A DNA stretch of 32,066 nt from NCBI RefSeq assembly GCF_015356825.1, contig NZ_JAACYW010000121.1, positions 1 to 32,066 of the forward strand. The letters are read 5' to 3'. This stretch comes from Catenulispora rubra (GTDB taxonomy: Bacteria; Actinomycetota; Actinomycetes; Streptomycetales; Catenulisporaceae). A program made the translations under genes and the position numbers. Below, in pieces: positions 1 through 6,704 of the stretch. The notes beneath the pieces are model-generated. The model made no database searches and was not told the DNA's origin. It saw only the letters and a list, made by a program, of their open reading frames with translations. Within the stretch, counting starts at the first letter, position 1; the number at the start of each line of letters is the position of its first letter.

Positions 1-23
1 CCCCGGTCCCCGCCCGCAGGCCC

Positions 24-40
24 CCCGCCCGCGGGGCGGG
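24..40. terminator. Short GC-rich hairpin at left edge
   Basis: A perfect 7-bp inverted repeat, CCCGCCC at 24-30 and GGGCGGG at 34-40, has a 3-base loop. It lies 25 bases before the first start codon, so it is probably the terminator of a gene outside the window. There is no T-run after it, which is usual in actinomycetes. Confidence 0.4.
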
Positions 41-65
41 TCATACCCCAGCGAAGGAGTACTCC

Positions 66-440
66 ATGTCGATGACCATCGACGTCGCGTTGAAAGAAGC
101 CATGCGCACCGAGGGCGCGATCGGTGCGGCCCTGGTCGACTACGGCAGCGGCATGTCCCTCGGCGAGATCAGCGTCTCCAAGGAACTCGACCTGACCGTC
201 GCCGCCGCCGGGAACACCGAGGTCGTCCGCGCCAAGATGCGCACGATGGAGATGCTCAAGATGAACGACACCATCGAGGACATCCTGATAACCCTCGGCC
301 GCCAGTACCACATCATCAGACCCCTGACCTCCCGCAGCGGCACCGGCCTGTTCCTCTACCTGGCCCTGGACCGCACCCGCGGCAACCTCGCCCTGGCCCG
401 CCACCAGATGCGCACGGTGGCCGAGAGCATCGAGATCTGA
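66..440 (+). CDS. Roadblock/LC7-like small protein
   Basis: This 124-residue cytoplasmic protein has no signal peptide or membrane segment. Its pattern matches the Roadblock/LC7 (MglB-like) proteins common in Streptomyces: an N-terminal segment GAIGAALVDYGSG, a central LDLTVAAAGNTEVVRAKMRT, then DILITLGRQYHIIRPL and FLYLALDRTRGNLALARHQ. Roadblock proteins usually act as dimeric scaffolds or regulators of small GTPases, and in actinomycetes many are encoded in conservons next to a GTPase and a sensor kinase. Neither partner is visible here, so the gene is either solitary or its partners lie to the left. GAAGGAG at 53-59 is well placed for the ATG at 66. The role in the neighbouring cluster is unknown; it may be simply a flanking gene. 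Confidence 0.8.
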   Translation: MSMTIDVALKEAMRTEGAIGAALVDYGSGMSLGEISVSKELDLTVAAAGNTEVVRAKMRTMEMLKMNDTIEDILITLGRQYHIIRPLTSRSGTGLFLYLALDRTRGNLALARHQMRTVAESIEI

Positions 441-465
441 GCTCCCCCGGCACCACGCGGAGCTC
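439..465. terminator. Hairpin after Roadblock gene
   Basis: GAGCTCC (439-445) pairs with GGAGCTC (459-465) around a 13-base loop. The left arm begins inside the stop codon of the Roadblock gene. It is a modest 7-bp stem and a likely weak terminator. Confidence 0.4.
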
Positions 466-557
466 CACAGGTTCGCGGCCACGCCGCCGCGGACACCGAC
501 GGCTGGTCGATCCAAGGAGGTGAGGCGCCTGCTTTCAGGCTGAACGGATTGGCTTAT

Positions 558-604
558 GACCGCCTGCGAGAAGTGCAGAAGTCTCTGGTGGGGAGCAGGC
601 GGTC
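558..604. repeat. 10-bp inverted repeat in leader region
   Basis: GACCGCCTGC at 558-567 is the exact complement of GCAGGCGGTC at 595-604, with a 27-base AT-richer loop. It sits 33 bases upstream of the putative sigma-factor promoter of the YCII gene at 714. A smaller hairpin, GCCTG-CTTT-CAGGC, lies at 527-540. It could be an operator, an attenuator or a remnant of a mobile element. The rest of 441-713 shows no convincing gene. Confidence 0.45.
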
Positions 605-636
605 ACCAACATCCCACCCAAAAGCTCCGCACCCGA

Positions 637-663
637 TGTCCGGTTCCCGGCCCCGGCTCCGAC
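637..663 (+). promoter_or_regulatory. Putative ECF sigma promoter, copy 1
   Basis: TGTCCGG (637-643) is followed after 13 bases by CTCCGAC (657-663), 50 bases before the GTG of the YCII gene at 714. The same two boxes with the same spacing occur at 1271-1297 and 10774-10800. The layout resembles ECF -35 and -10 elements. Known ECF42 targets have a TGTCGA-type -35 and a CGA-containing -10, and the sigma factor encoded at 11213 is of that type. The link to that factor is inference. Confidence 0.6.
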
Positions 664-713
664 CTACAGGCGAGAGCGTCCGAGCCGGACGCCCCACCGT
701 AAGGAGCGAAGCC

Positions 714-1073
714 GTGAAGTTCATGCTGCAGATCATCATCAACCCGAAGACCAACGAGTCCCTGACCGAGGAGCAGCAGGCCTCCGTGGGTCCCGCCCAC
801 GAGAAGCTGATCGGGATCATCTCGGCGTCCGGTGAGCTGGTCTCCATGGACGGCCTCGACGCGCCCGCCAAGAGCACCGTGGTCCGCGTGCGCGACGGCA
901 AGACGGTGACCTCCGAGGGCTCGCTGTTCGAGGGCGACGACTACTTCGGCGGCTACTACATCGTCGATGTCGCTGACCAGGACCGCGCGGTCGAGCTCGC
1001 CGCCATGATCCCGGACGCGCAGTGGTCCGCCGTCGAGATCCGGCCGTACCTCGAGATGCCCGAGGAGGGCTGA
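714..1073 (+). CDS. YCII-family protein (first copy)
   Basis: This 119-residue soluble protein has the ferredoxin-like YCII layout: a start MKFMLQIIINP, a middle helix ending in SGELVSMDGL, and a C-terminal GGYYIVDVADQDRAVELAAMIP segment. It is a clear paralogue of the DGPF protein at 10854, but the DGPF/DGPY motif is replaced by a segment reading SEGSLFEG. A longer open frame runs upstream, yet the GTG at 714 is preferred because AAGGAG (701-706) lies 7 bases before it and the protein then starts exactly like its paralogue. YCII proteins of this type accompany ECF42 sigma factors; their biochemical role is unsettled. The gene is probably transcribed from the ECF-like promoter at 637-663. Confidence 0.8.
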   Translation: MKFMLQIIINPKTNESLTEEQQASVGPAHEKLIGIISASGELVSMDGLDAPAKSTVVRVRDGKTVTSEGSLFEGDDYFGGYYIVDVADQDRAVELAAMIPDAQWSAVEIRPYLEMPEEG

Positions 1074-1090
1074 GGCACCCCTGGGGCCGG

Positions 1091-1119
1091 GCCGGCGGCG
1101 GCGTTCGTCCGCCGCCGGC
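1091..1119. terminator. Terminator hairpin after YCII gene
   Basis: GCCGGCGGCGG (1091-1101) and CCGCCGCCGGC (1109-1119) form a perfect 11-bp stem with a 7-base loop, 17 bases after the stop of the YCII gene. It is a typical actinomycete terminator without a strong U-tract. Confidence 0.7.
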
Positions 1120-1143
1120 GGCGTGCGGCGCGCTATGCGCCCC

Positions 1144-1213
1144 GCCACCCGCCACCCGCACCACGCACCACGCACCACGCACTATGCGACACGCAGCATG
1201 CACCTCGCGGCAC
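1144..1213. repeat. Degenerate 7-bp tandem repeat, ten units
   Basis: Ten consecutive 7-base units can be read from 1144 to 1213. They begin GCCACCC twice, then GCACCAC three times, then diverging units GCACTAT, GCGACAC, GCAGCAT, GCACCTC and GCGGCAC. The array lies between the terminator of the YCII gene and the putative promoter of the FAD oxidase. It is not in a plausible gene. It may come from slippage, or may affect spacing or regulator binding upstream of the oxidase. Confidence 0.6.
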
Positions 1214-1270
1214 CGCAGCGCCGCACCTCCACCCGTGCGCACACCAGTTCCCCCGGGCACGTCCCAGCCG

Positions 1271-1297
1271 TGTCCGGATCCGCGCGCCGGCTCCGAC
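1271..1297 (+). promoter_or_regulatory. Putative ECF sigma promoter, copy 2
   Basis: TGTCCGG (1271-1277), a 13-base spacer and CTCCGAC (1291-1297) match the boxes at 637-663 and 10774-10800 exactly. It lies 66 bases before the ATG of the BBE-like FAD oxidase at 1364. This suggests that the oxidase belongs to the regulon of the ECF42-type sigma factor in this window (inference). Confidence 0.6.
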
Positions 1298-1363
1298 CAC
1301 CGGGTAGAGAAAGCGAACAGCGCCGCCGTGTGCTGCTCAACGGGAGAGAAGAAGGAGTACACC

Positions 1364-2713
1364 ATGGACAGCGCCGTGGAGCCCGGGGCCATCGAGTCCC
1401 TGCGGGCCGAAGTCACCGGTGAGGTTCTCGTGCCGGGTGACGAGGGATACGAGGCCCTGGCCAACCTGATGGTCCACAAGGGCCACCCGGCGGCGATCGT
1501 CCGCGCCCGCAGCAACGACGACGTGGCCCGCGGCATCGCCTTCGCCGTCGCGCACGGTCTGGAGATCTCCACCCGCAGCGGCGGCCACAGCAACGCCGGC
1601 TTCAGCACCAACGTCGGCGGCGTGGTCCTGGACCTGACGCACCTGGACGGCGTCGAGGTGCTGAACGAGTCCGAGCGCCTGGTCCGGCTCGGCGCCGGCG
1701 CGCAGTGGTCGCACGTAGCGACCGCCCTGGCGCCGCACGGCCTGGCCTTCACCTCCGGCGACACCACGAGCGTGGGCGTCGGCGGGCTGCTGGTCGGCGG
1801 CGGCGTCGGCTGGATGGCCCGCAAGTACGGCCTGGCCCTGGACAGCCTGGTCGCGGCGGAGGTCGTGACGGCCGACGGCCGCGTGCTGCCGGCCAGCGCC
1901 GAGGAGAACCCGGACCTGTTCTGGGCGATCCGCGGCGGCGGCGGCAACTTCGGCGTGGTGACCTCCTTCACGGTCGTGGCCCAGCCGGTCGCGCAGGTCT
2001 TCTTCGGCCAGATCGCCTTCGCCCCCGACGAGACCGAAGCCGTCCTGCGCGGCTGGGCCGCGTACATGGACTCCGCCCCCGAGGAGCTCACGGCCACCGC
2101 CATGTGCTGGCCGACGTTCGGCGAGGCCCCGCCGCCGCTGGGCATCATGGTCTGCTACGCCGGCGACGACGACGCGGCCGCCGCCCTGGCCATCGACCCG
2201 ATCCGCAAGCTCGGCACCGTCGTGGACGACCAGGTCCGCCTCATGCCCTACGGCGACGTCCTGCAGCCCATCAGCGACCTGCCCCCGGGCTGGCAGCCGC
2301 GCGTCCGCAACCGCCTCACCCCGGCGCTGACCGAGGACCTGGCCTCGACGATCCTCGCTCAGCAGGCCCACCTGCCGAACCTGTACGTCGAGATCCGTAG
2401 CATCGGCGGAGCCCTGAGCCTGGTGCCGGAGGACGCGACCGCGTTCGCCCACCGCTCCACGCAGGCCCTGATCATGGGTGTGCTGCTCGGCGACCCGGAG
2501 GGCAACGAGCCGCTGCTGCCGACCTACGAGGCGTTCTGGTCCGCGCTGGCCCCGTCGATGTCCGGCGCCTACAGCGGCTTCCTGAGCAACGTCCTCCAGG
2601 CGGACATCGACGCGGTCTACCCGCACCAGACCTACCGGCGGCTCGCGGAGCTGAAGCGGGAGTACGACCCCGACAACATCTTCCACCTGAACGTCAACGT
2701 CATCCCGGCCTGA
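1364..2713 (+). CDS. BBE-like FAD-linked oxidase (PCMH fold)
   Basis: This 449-residue flavoenzyme is of the berberine-bridge/6-hydroxynicotine-oxidase type. Such enzymes oxidise alcohols, amines or ring systems with O2 as electron acceptor. The N-terminal PCMH FAD-binding domain carries RSGGHS (residues 71-76), whose His75 is the usual site of covalent flavin attachment. The second attachment site found in bicovalent members, a cysteine in a GxCxxVG context, is Thr134 here, so single-point attachment is expected. The C-terminal BBE segment ends in the typical YDPDNIFHLNVNVIP. GAAGGAG (1351-1357) supports the ATG at 1364; a longer open frame upstream is discarded. There is no Tat or Sec signal, so the enzyme should be cytoplasmic, as for many tailoring oxidases in biosynthetic clusters. 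An ECF-like promoter lies at 1271-1297. The substrate is unknown. Confidence 0.88.
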   Translation: MDSAVEPGAIESLRAEVTGEVLVPGDEGYEALANLMVHKGHPAAIVRARSNDDVARGIAFAVAHGLEISTRSGGHSNAGFSTNVGGVVLDLTHLDGVEVLNESERLVRLGAGAQWSHVATALAPHGLAFTSGDTTSVGVGGLLVGGGVGWMARKYGLALDSLVAAEVVTADGRVLPASAEENPDLFWAIRGGGGNFGVVTSFTVVAQPVAQVFFGQIAFAPDETEAVLRGWAAYMDSAPEELTATAMCWPTFGEAPPPLGIMVCYAGDDDAAAALAIDPIRKLGTVVDDQVRLMPYGDVLQPISDLPPGWQPRVRNRLTPALTEDLASTILAQQAHLPNLYVEIRSIGGALSLVPEDATAFAHRSTQALIMGVLLGDPEGNEPLLPTYEAFWSALAPSMSGAYSGFLSNVLQADIDAVYPHQTYRRLAELKREYDPDNIFHLNVNVIPA

Positions 2714-2735
2714 GCCGGCGAGATCTGACGAAGCC

Positions 2736-2767
2736 GGGGCCGGGGCGTCGCCAGGCGTCCCGGCTCC
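2736..2767. terminator. Hairpin after FAD oxidase
   Basis: Bases 2736-2747 pair with 2756-2767 in a 12-bp stem that includes two G-T wobble pairs. It lies 22 bases after the stop of the oxidase and is followed by TTTCG. It is a likely terminator for the plus-strand gene. Confidence 0.6.
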
Positions 2768-2792
2768 GACTTTCGCGAACCTGGGAAAGCTC

Positions 2793-2825
2793 GAGCGGCG
2801 CCGTGCATCACGCACGGCGCCGCTC
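2793..2825. terminator. Perfect 14-bp terminator between convergent genes
   Basis: GAGCGGCGCCGTGC (2793-2806) and GCACGGCGCCGCTC (2812-2825) form a perfect 14-bp stem with a 5-base loop. It sits 11 bases beyond the stop of the minus-strand molybdopterin gene, between convergent genes, and could work in both directions. Confidence 0.75.
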
Positions 2826-2836
2826 AGCGTTCGTCC

Positions 2837-4972
2837 TCACGCCGGAAGCATGCTCACCGGCACCCCGTTGAACACCGCGTTCCCCGAAACCGGATCCACC
2901 ACGGCCTCATCAGTCAGAGCATTGGCATTGACCCCGGCGTTCTTCCGCGCCACCGCCTGCCCGCTGTCCTCGTGCCCCCAACCGTGCGGCAGGCTCACCA
3001 CCCCCGGCATGATCGTCTCGGTGGCCTCCACCACCACCTCGACCTCCCCGGCCGCCGACCGCACCCGCGCCCGGTCCCCGAGCCCGAGGCGCGCCACGTC
3101 CTGCGGATGGACGTGCAGCGTGCACCGATTGCTGCCGCCGATCAGCGACGGCACGTTGTGCATCCAGCTGTTGTTCGACCGCAGATGCCGGCGTCCGATC
3201 AACACCATCTCCGGCACCGGATCCAGCAGCCGCGCCAGCAGCCGCGGCACGTCGGCCGCCAACGCCGTCGGCGCCAGATCGACCTTGCCCGAGGCGGTGC
3301 ACAGGATCTCCGGCAGCCGCGGCTGGAGCGGACCGAGGTCCAGACCATGCGGCGCCTCGCGCATCGCCTCCAGCGACAGGCCATAAGACCCCAGCTTCAG
3401 CAGCGCGTCCAGAATCTGCTCGGTCCCGTCGTCGCCGTCCAGGCCGGCACGCATCTCCGGCACCGTAGCGAGCAACTGCCCGAGCAGCATCTCCTCCGCG
3501 CCAGAAGGATCGGCGTCAGGACCCTGACCAGCCAGCATCAGCAGCAGCTTGGCCAGGATCGCAGCCTCCGACCGCTGATCGTCGCGCAGCGGCAGCACCG
3601 GCGGCGAGAAGCGCGCGTAGTTGCGGACCATGATGATCTGCACCAGGAAGTCGAAGTGCGGGCTCTGCAGGATCCGCGGCGGCGGCAGGATCACGTTCGC
3701 GTGCCGCGTGGTCTCGTTCAAGTAGGGATCGACGCAGACCATGAAGTCCAGCTCCGACAACGCCCGAGCCAAGCGCGGCGCGCCCGGTGCGGACAGGGCC
3801 GGGTTGCCCCCGATCGTGATCAGAGCCCTGATCTTCCCCTCGCCCGGCGTCTCGATCTCGTCCGCCATGGTCGCGACCGGGAACTCGCCAAGCACTTCCG
3901 GCAGCCCGCGCACCCGGCTGTGCCAGGCGCCGGTGCTGAACGGCTGCCCGCTGCGGAAGATCTCCAGGGCCGCGGTCTTGGCGAACATGACGCCGCCGGG
4001 CCGGTCCAGGTTCCCCGTCAGGGCATTGATGACGTCGACCAGCCACTGCGCCGTCGAGCCGAACTCGGCGGTGCAGGTGCCGATCCTGGCGTACACCGAC
4101 GCCGACGGCGCCGCCGCGAGCTCCCGCGCCAGCCGCACCGTCGTCGTGGCCGGCACGCCGCAGGCCCGCTCCACCGCCTCCGGCGTGAAGTCGCGAGCCA
4201 GGGTCCTGAGTTCGTCCAGCCCGGTGACCTCCACGTCCAGCGCGGTCAGGCTCTCGGCCAGCAGCGTGTGCACGATGCCGAACAGCAGGTACGGATCCGT
4301 CCCGGGACGGATGAACAGGTGCTCGTCGGCGAGTTCGGCGGTCCGCGTGAGCCGCGGGTCGACGACCACGACCTTGCCGCCGCGCTCCTGCAACGCCCGC
4401 AGGCGGCCCTTGAAATTCGGCGCCACGCACAGCGAGCCGTTGGACTCCACCGGGTTGGCCCCGAGGATCAGCATGTAGTCGGTGCGGTCCAGGTCCGGGA
4501 CGGCCACCGCGAACGCGTCGCCGAACATCAGGCCGCTGGCGACGTGCTTGGGCATCTGGTCGATGGTGCTCGCCGAGTACACGTTACGGCTGCCCAGTAC
4601 CTGCGTGAGCGGCTGCCGGTAGAGGAAGCCGGCCATGGTGTGGAACGTCGGGTTGCCGAAGTACAGCGCCACGGCGTCGCGGCCGTGTGCCGCCATCGTT
4701 TCGGTGAGCCCACGGTGCACCTCGGCGAACGCCTCGTCCCAGCTGGCCGGCCGCAGCTCCCCATCGGCCCGGTCCCGGACCAGCGGACGCGACAGCCGGT
4801 CCGGATCCTCGTCCAGCTGGCCCAGCGCCGCCCCCTTCGGGCACAGGAACCCCTTGCTGAACGGGTCGTCCTGGTCGCCCTCCACGCGCAGCACGGAGCC
4901 CGCGTCGTCCAGCGTCAGCCGCAGCCCGCAGGCCGTCTCGCAAAGGGGACACGTCCGCAGCGCAGTCTTCAT
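2837..4972 (-). CDS. Molybdopterin-dependent oxidoreductase (DMSO-reductase family)
   Basis: This 711-residue protein is the catalytic subunit of a molybdenum or tungsten bis-MGD enzyme. The N-terminal [4Fe-4S] ligands are C8, C11, C15 and C44, followed by the KG pair of the CPKG motif. Central molybdopterin-domain motifs include GANPVESNGS and TIGGNPALS. The C-terminal dinucleotide-binding domain contains SLPHGWGHEDSGQ and NALTDE and ends in NAVFNGVPV. Aligned by eye with formate dehydrogenase H, Asp138 in SASTIDQMP falls at the metal-ligand position, as in Nar-type enzymes. There is no Tat signal and no electron-transfer or membrane subunit nearby, so it is probably a soluble cytoplasmic enzyme with an unknown partner. 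The start is the ATG at 4972, since the cysteine motif follows directly. The Shine-Dalgarno site is weak, so leaderless translation is possible. It may be a tailoring redox enzyme or an unrelated insertion. Confidence 0.88.
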   Translation of the reverse strand: MKTALRTCPLCETACGLRLTLDDAGSVLRVEGDQDDPFSKGFLCPKGAALGQLDEDPDRLSRPLVRDRADGELRPASWDEAFAEVHRGLTETMAAHGRDAVALYFGNPTFHTMAGFLYRQPLTQVLGSRNVYSASTIDQMPKHVASGLMFGDAFAVAVPDLDRTDYMLILGANPVESNGSLCVAPNFKGRLRALQERGGKVVVVDPRLTRTAELADEHLFIRPGTDPYLLFGIVHTLLAESLTALDVEVTGLDELRTLARDFTPEAVERACGVPATTTVRLARELAAAPSASVYARIGTCTAEFGSTAQWLVDVINALTGNLDRPGGVMFAKTAALEIFRSGQPFSTGAWHSRVRGLPEVLGEFPVATMADEIETPGEGKIRALITIGGNPALSAPGAPRLARALSELDFMVCVDPYLNETTRHANVILPPPRILQSPHFDFLVQIIMVRNYARFSPPVLPLRDDQRSEAAILAKLLLMLAGQGPDADPSGAEEMLLGQLLATVPEMRAGLDGDDGTEQILDALLKLGSYGLSLEAMREAPHGLDLGPLQPRLPEILCTASGKVDLAPTALAADVPRLLARLLDPVPEMVLIGRRHLRSNNSWMHNVPSLIGGSNRCTLHVHPQDVARLGLGDRARVRSAAGEVEVVVEATETIMPGVVSLPHGWGHEDSGQAVARKNAGVNANALTDEAVVDPVSGNAVFNGVPVSMLPA

Positions 4973-5114
4973 GGTCAGGACGCTAGCAACGGCGCGGCGC
5001 CGTCCCTTCTCGCTGCGTGCGAAGCGGCGCGAACCGGTTCGGCACCCCCGAAGATGTCGTGCCTCGGCCGTGCGTGTGATCGTGGTGGCAGACCTGTCGA
5101 AGAGAGGATTCGCC

Positions 5115-6701
5115 ATGGCTCCGCATGCCGAGCCGGCCACCGTCGCCGGACCGCTGACCGCCTTCCGGGAAGCCGATTCCGAAGCGCTGGCCGGGGCGTT
5201 CAGCCGCCTGGTCGGCACGTTCTGGACCGGCGGAGTGCTGACCGATCCCGCCTCGGCGCGGGACGCCGTCCCCGACCTGCTGGCCGCCTGGGACGGCGCC
5301 GACGCCGCGCATCGCGGCTACCTGGCGATCGCCCTCGGCCTGTTCGCAGAGGCCGAATACCCGGCGCTCGACGGCCCGGTCGCCACCGCCGTGCGCGGGG
5401 GACTGGACGCCGTCCTCGACGAGGTCCGCGGTACCACCGCCGTCACCCCGCTCACGCTGGCGTCGCTGTATCTGCTCGCGCACTTCCCGAACGAGCGGGC
5501 CCGCATCTGGTCCGCTTTCGACGGCGTCCCGTTGGACCCCGACGACCGGACCCGGCTGGACCGCGGGCTGACGCTGCTCGACCCCGATGACCCGGACCTG
5601 GGGCGGGCCTGGCCCTCGCCGTTCGACTGGGCCATCGACGAGCAGGAGCGGGAGTTCGACCGGGCGTGGATCAGGACCCTGACCCCCGAACAGGTCACCA
5701 CGACCTGGAACGACGACACCCGCACGCTGTGGGCCACCGCCGGGGCCAAGGCGTTGTGGTCGGTGACCAACGGTGTGGTGCCCACTCCGGTTGCTGATCA
5801 GAGTCCTTACTGGGCGGCCCTGCACGAAGCGCCGGGAGCCGTCGACGCGACGTCGTTCGGCCGACACGAAGAAGCGCTGCGCTGCACCTCCTGCGGGAGC
5901 GCGCTCACCTTCCAGGCCAAGGGCGCGCGCTGCCAGAGTTGCTCCACGTTCTACCCGGTCACCGTCGGCGGGATCCTCGACCTGTCCCGCCGCGAGCGCT
6001 CCGGCGCCGGCGTCAGCGACGAGGCCGAGGACGTCGAGGCCGATGTGCTGCAGAACGCCGCCGTGATGAGCACCGTCGGCCAGCACTACGAGTCCGGGCT
6101 GCGTCCGGCGTTCCTGCGCATCATGGGCCAGAACTGGGACGGCGGCGTCACACCGGCGATCGAGGACGCGTACATCGCCGACCGGCTGCGCGCGGCGGCT
6201 GCGGCGCGCGCCGACGGACCGGTCCTGGACCTCGCGGCCGGCGCCGGCCGTTGGACCTGGGTGGTCACCGACGCCGTCGGCGCCGACCGGGTCATCGCCC
6301 TGGATCTCAACGACGCCATGCTCTACTGGCTGCGCGGTCGGCTGCCGCAGGTCGCCGCCGTGCGGGCCAGTGCCCTGGAGCTGCCGCTGGCCGACGGCAG
6401 CCTGACCGCCGTCAACTTCTGGAACGCCTTGCAGGCGGTGCCGGACCCGGCGCAGGCGCTCGCCGAGATCGGCCGCTGCCTGCGGCCCGGCGGGGTGCTG
6501 ACGCTGATGACGTTCCGGTGGGCCGACGACGCGGTGTACCGGTACTTCCAGCACTCGCACATCTTCCCGGCCGCGCCCGACGGCTATGAGCTGTTCGAGC
6601 GGGAGGAGATCCGGGCGTGGCTGGCCGCCGCCGGGCTGAGCGTGGTCGAGGAGTCGGGGCCGGGGACGTTCGTGTTCATCACCGCGAAGCGGGAGGGCTG
6701 A
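5115..6701 (+). CDS. Zinc-ribbon class I SAM methyltransferase
   Basis: This protein has 528 residues. Residues 1 to about 245 form an alanine-rich helical domain I do not recognise. A zinc ribbon follows with C257, C260, C273 and C276, in the manner of RlmA- or Trm112-like zinc domains. Then comes a class I methyltransferase domain with SAM motif I LDLAAGAGRW (371-380), an acidic IALDLND (394-400) and LRPGGVLTLMTF near the end. The ATG at 5115 is preceded by GAGAGGA (5102-5108); the open frame upstream is discarded because it overlaps the divergent molybdopterin gene. It ends 3 bases before the next gene, so the two are probably one operon. It may methylate a small molecule; an RNA target cannot be excluded because of the zinc ribbon. 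The N-terminal domain is the least explained part. Confidence 0.8.
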   Translation: MAPHAEPATVAGPLTAFREADSEALAGAFSRLVGTFWTGGVLTDPASARDAVPDLLAAWDGADAAHRGYLAIALGLFAEAEYPALDGPVATAVRGGLDAVLDEVRGTTAVTPLTLASLYLLAHFPNERARIWSAFDGVPLDPDDRTRLDRGLTLLDPDDPDLGRAWPSPFDWAIDEQEREFDRAWIRTLTPEQVTTTWNDDTRTLWATAGAKALWSVTNGVVPTPVADQSPYWAALHEAPGAVDATSFGRHEEALRCTSCGSALTFQAKGARCQSCSTFYPVTVGGILDLSRRERSGAGVSDEAEDVEADVLQNAAVMSTVGQHYESGLRPAFLRIMGQNWDGGVTPAIEDAYIADRLRAAAAARADGPVLDLAAGAGRWTWVVTDAVGADRVIALDLNDAMLYWLRGRLPQVAAVRASALELPLADGSLTAVNFWNALQAVPDPAQALAEIGRCLRPGGVLTLMTFRWADDAVYRYFQHSHIFPAAPDGYELFEREEIRAWLAAAGLSVVEESGPGTFVFITAKREG

Positions 6702-6704
6702 GGC

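Noticed and set aside
520..543. A tiny open frame (GTG to TGA, 7 codons) after AAGGAG at 514-519
   Set aside because: The start lies directly against the ribosome site with no spacing, and the peptide is too short to support.
5094..5100. A TGTCGA box just before the zinc-ribbon methyltransferase
   Set aside because: It lies too close to the start codon; a -10 element at normal spacing would fall inside the coding sequence.
2972..5590. A long plus-strand open frame of 872 codons opposite the molybdopterin gene
   Set aside because: It is the antisense shadow of a gene with clear cysteine and cofactor motifs; its product is Arg/Gln/His-rich without any domain.
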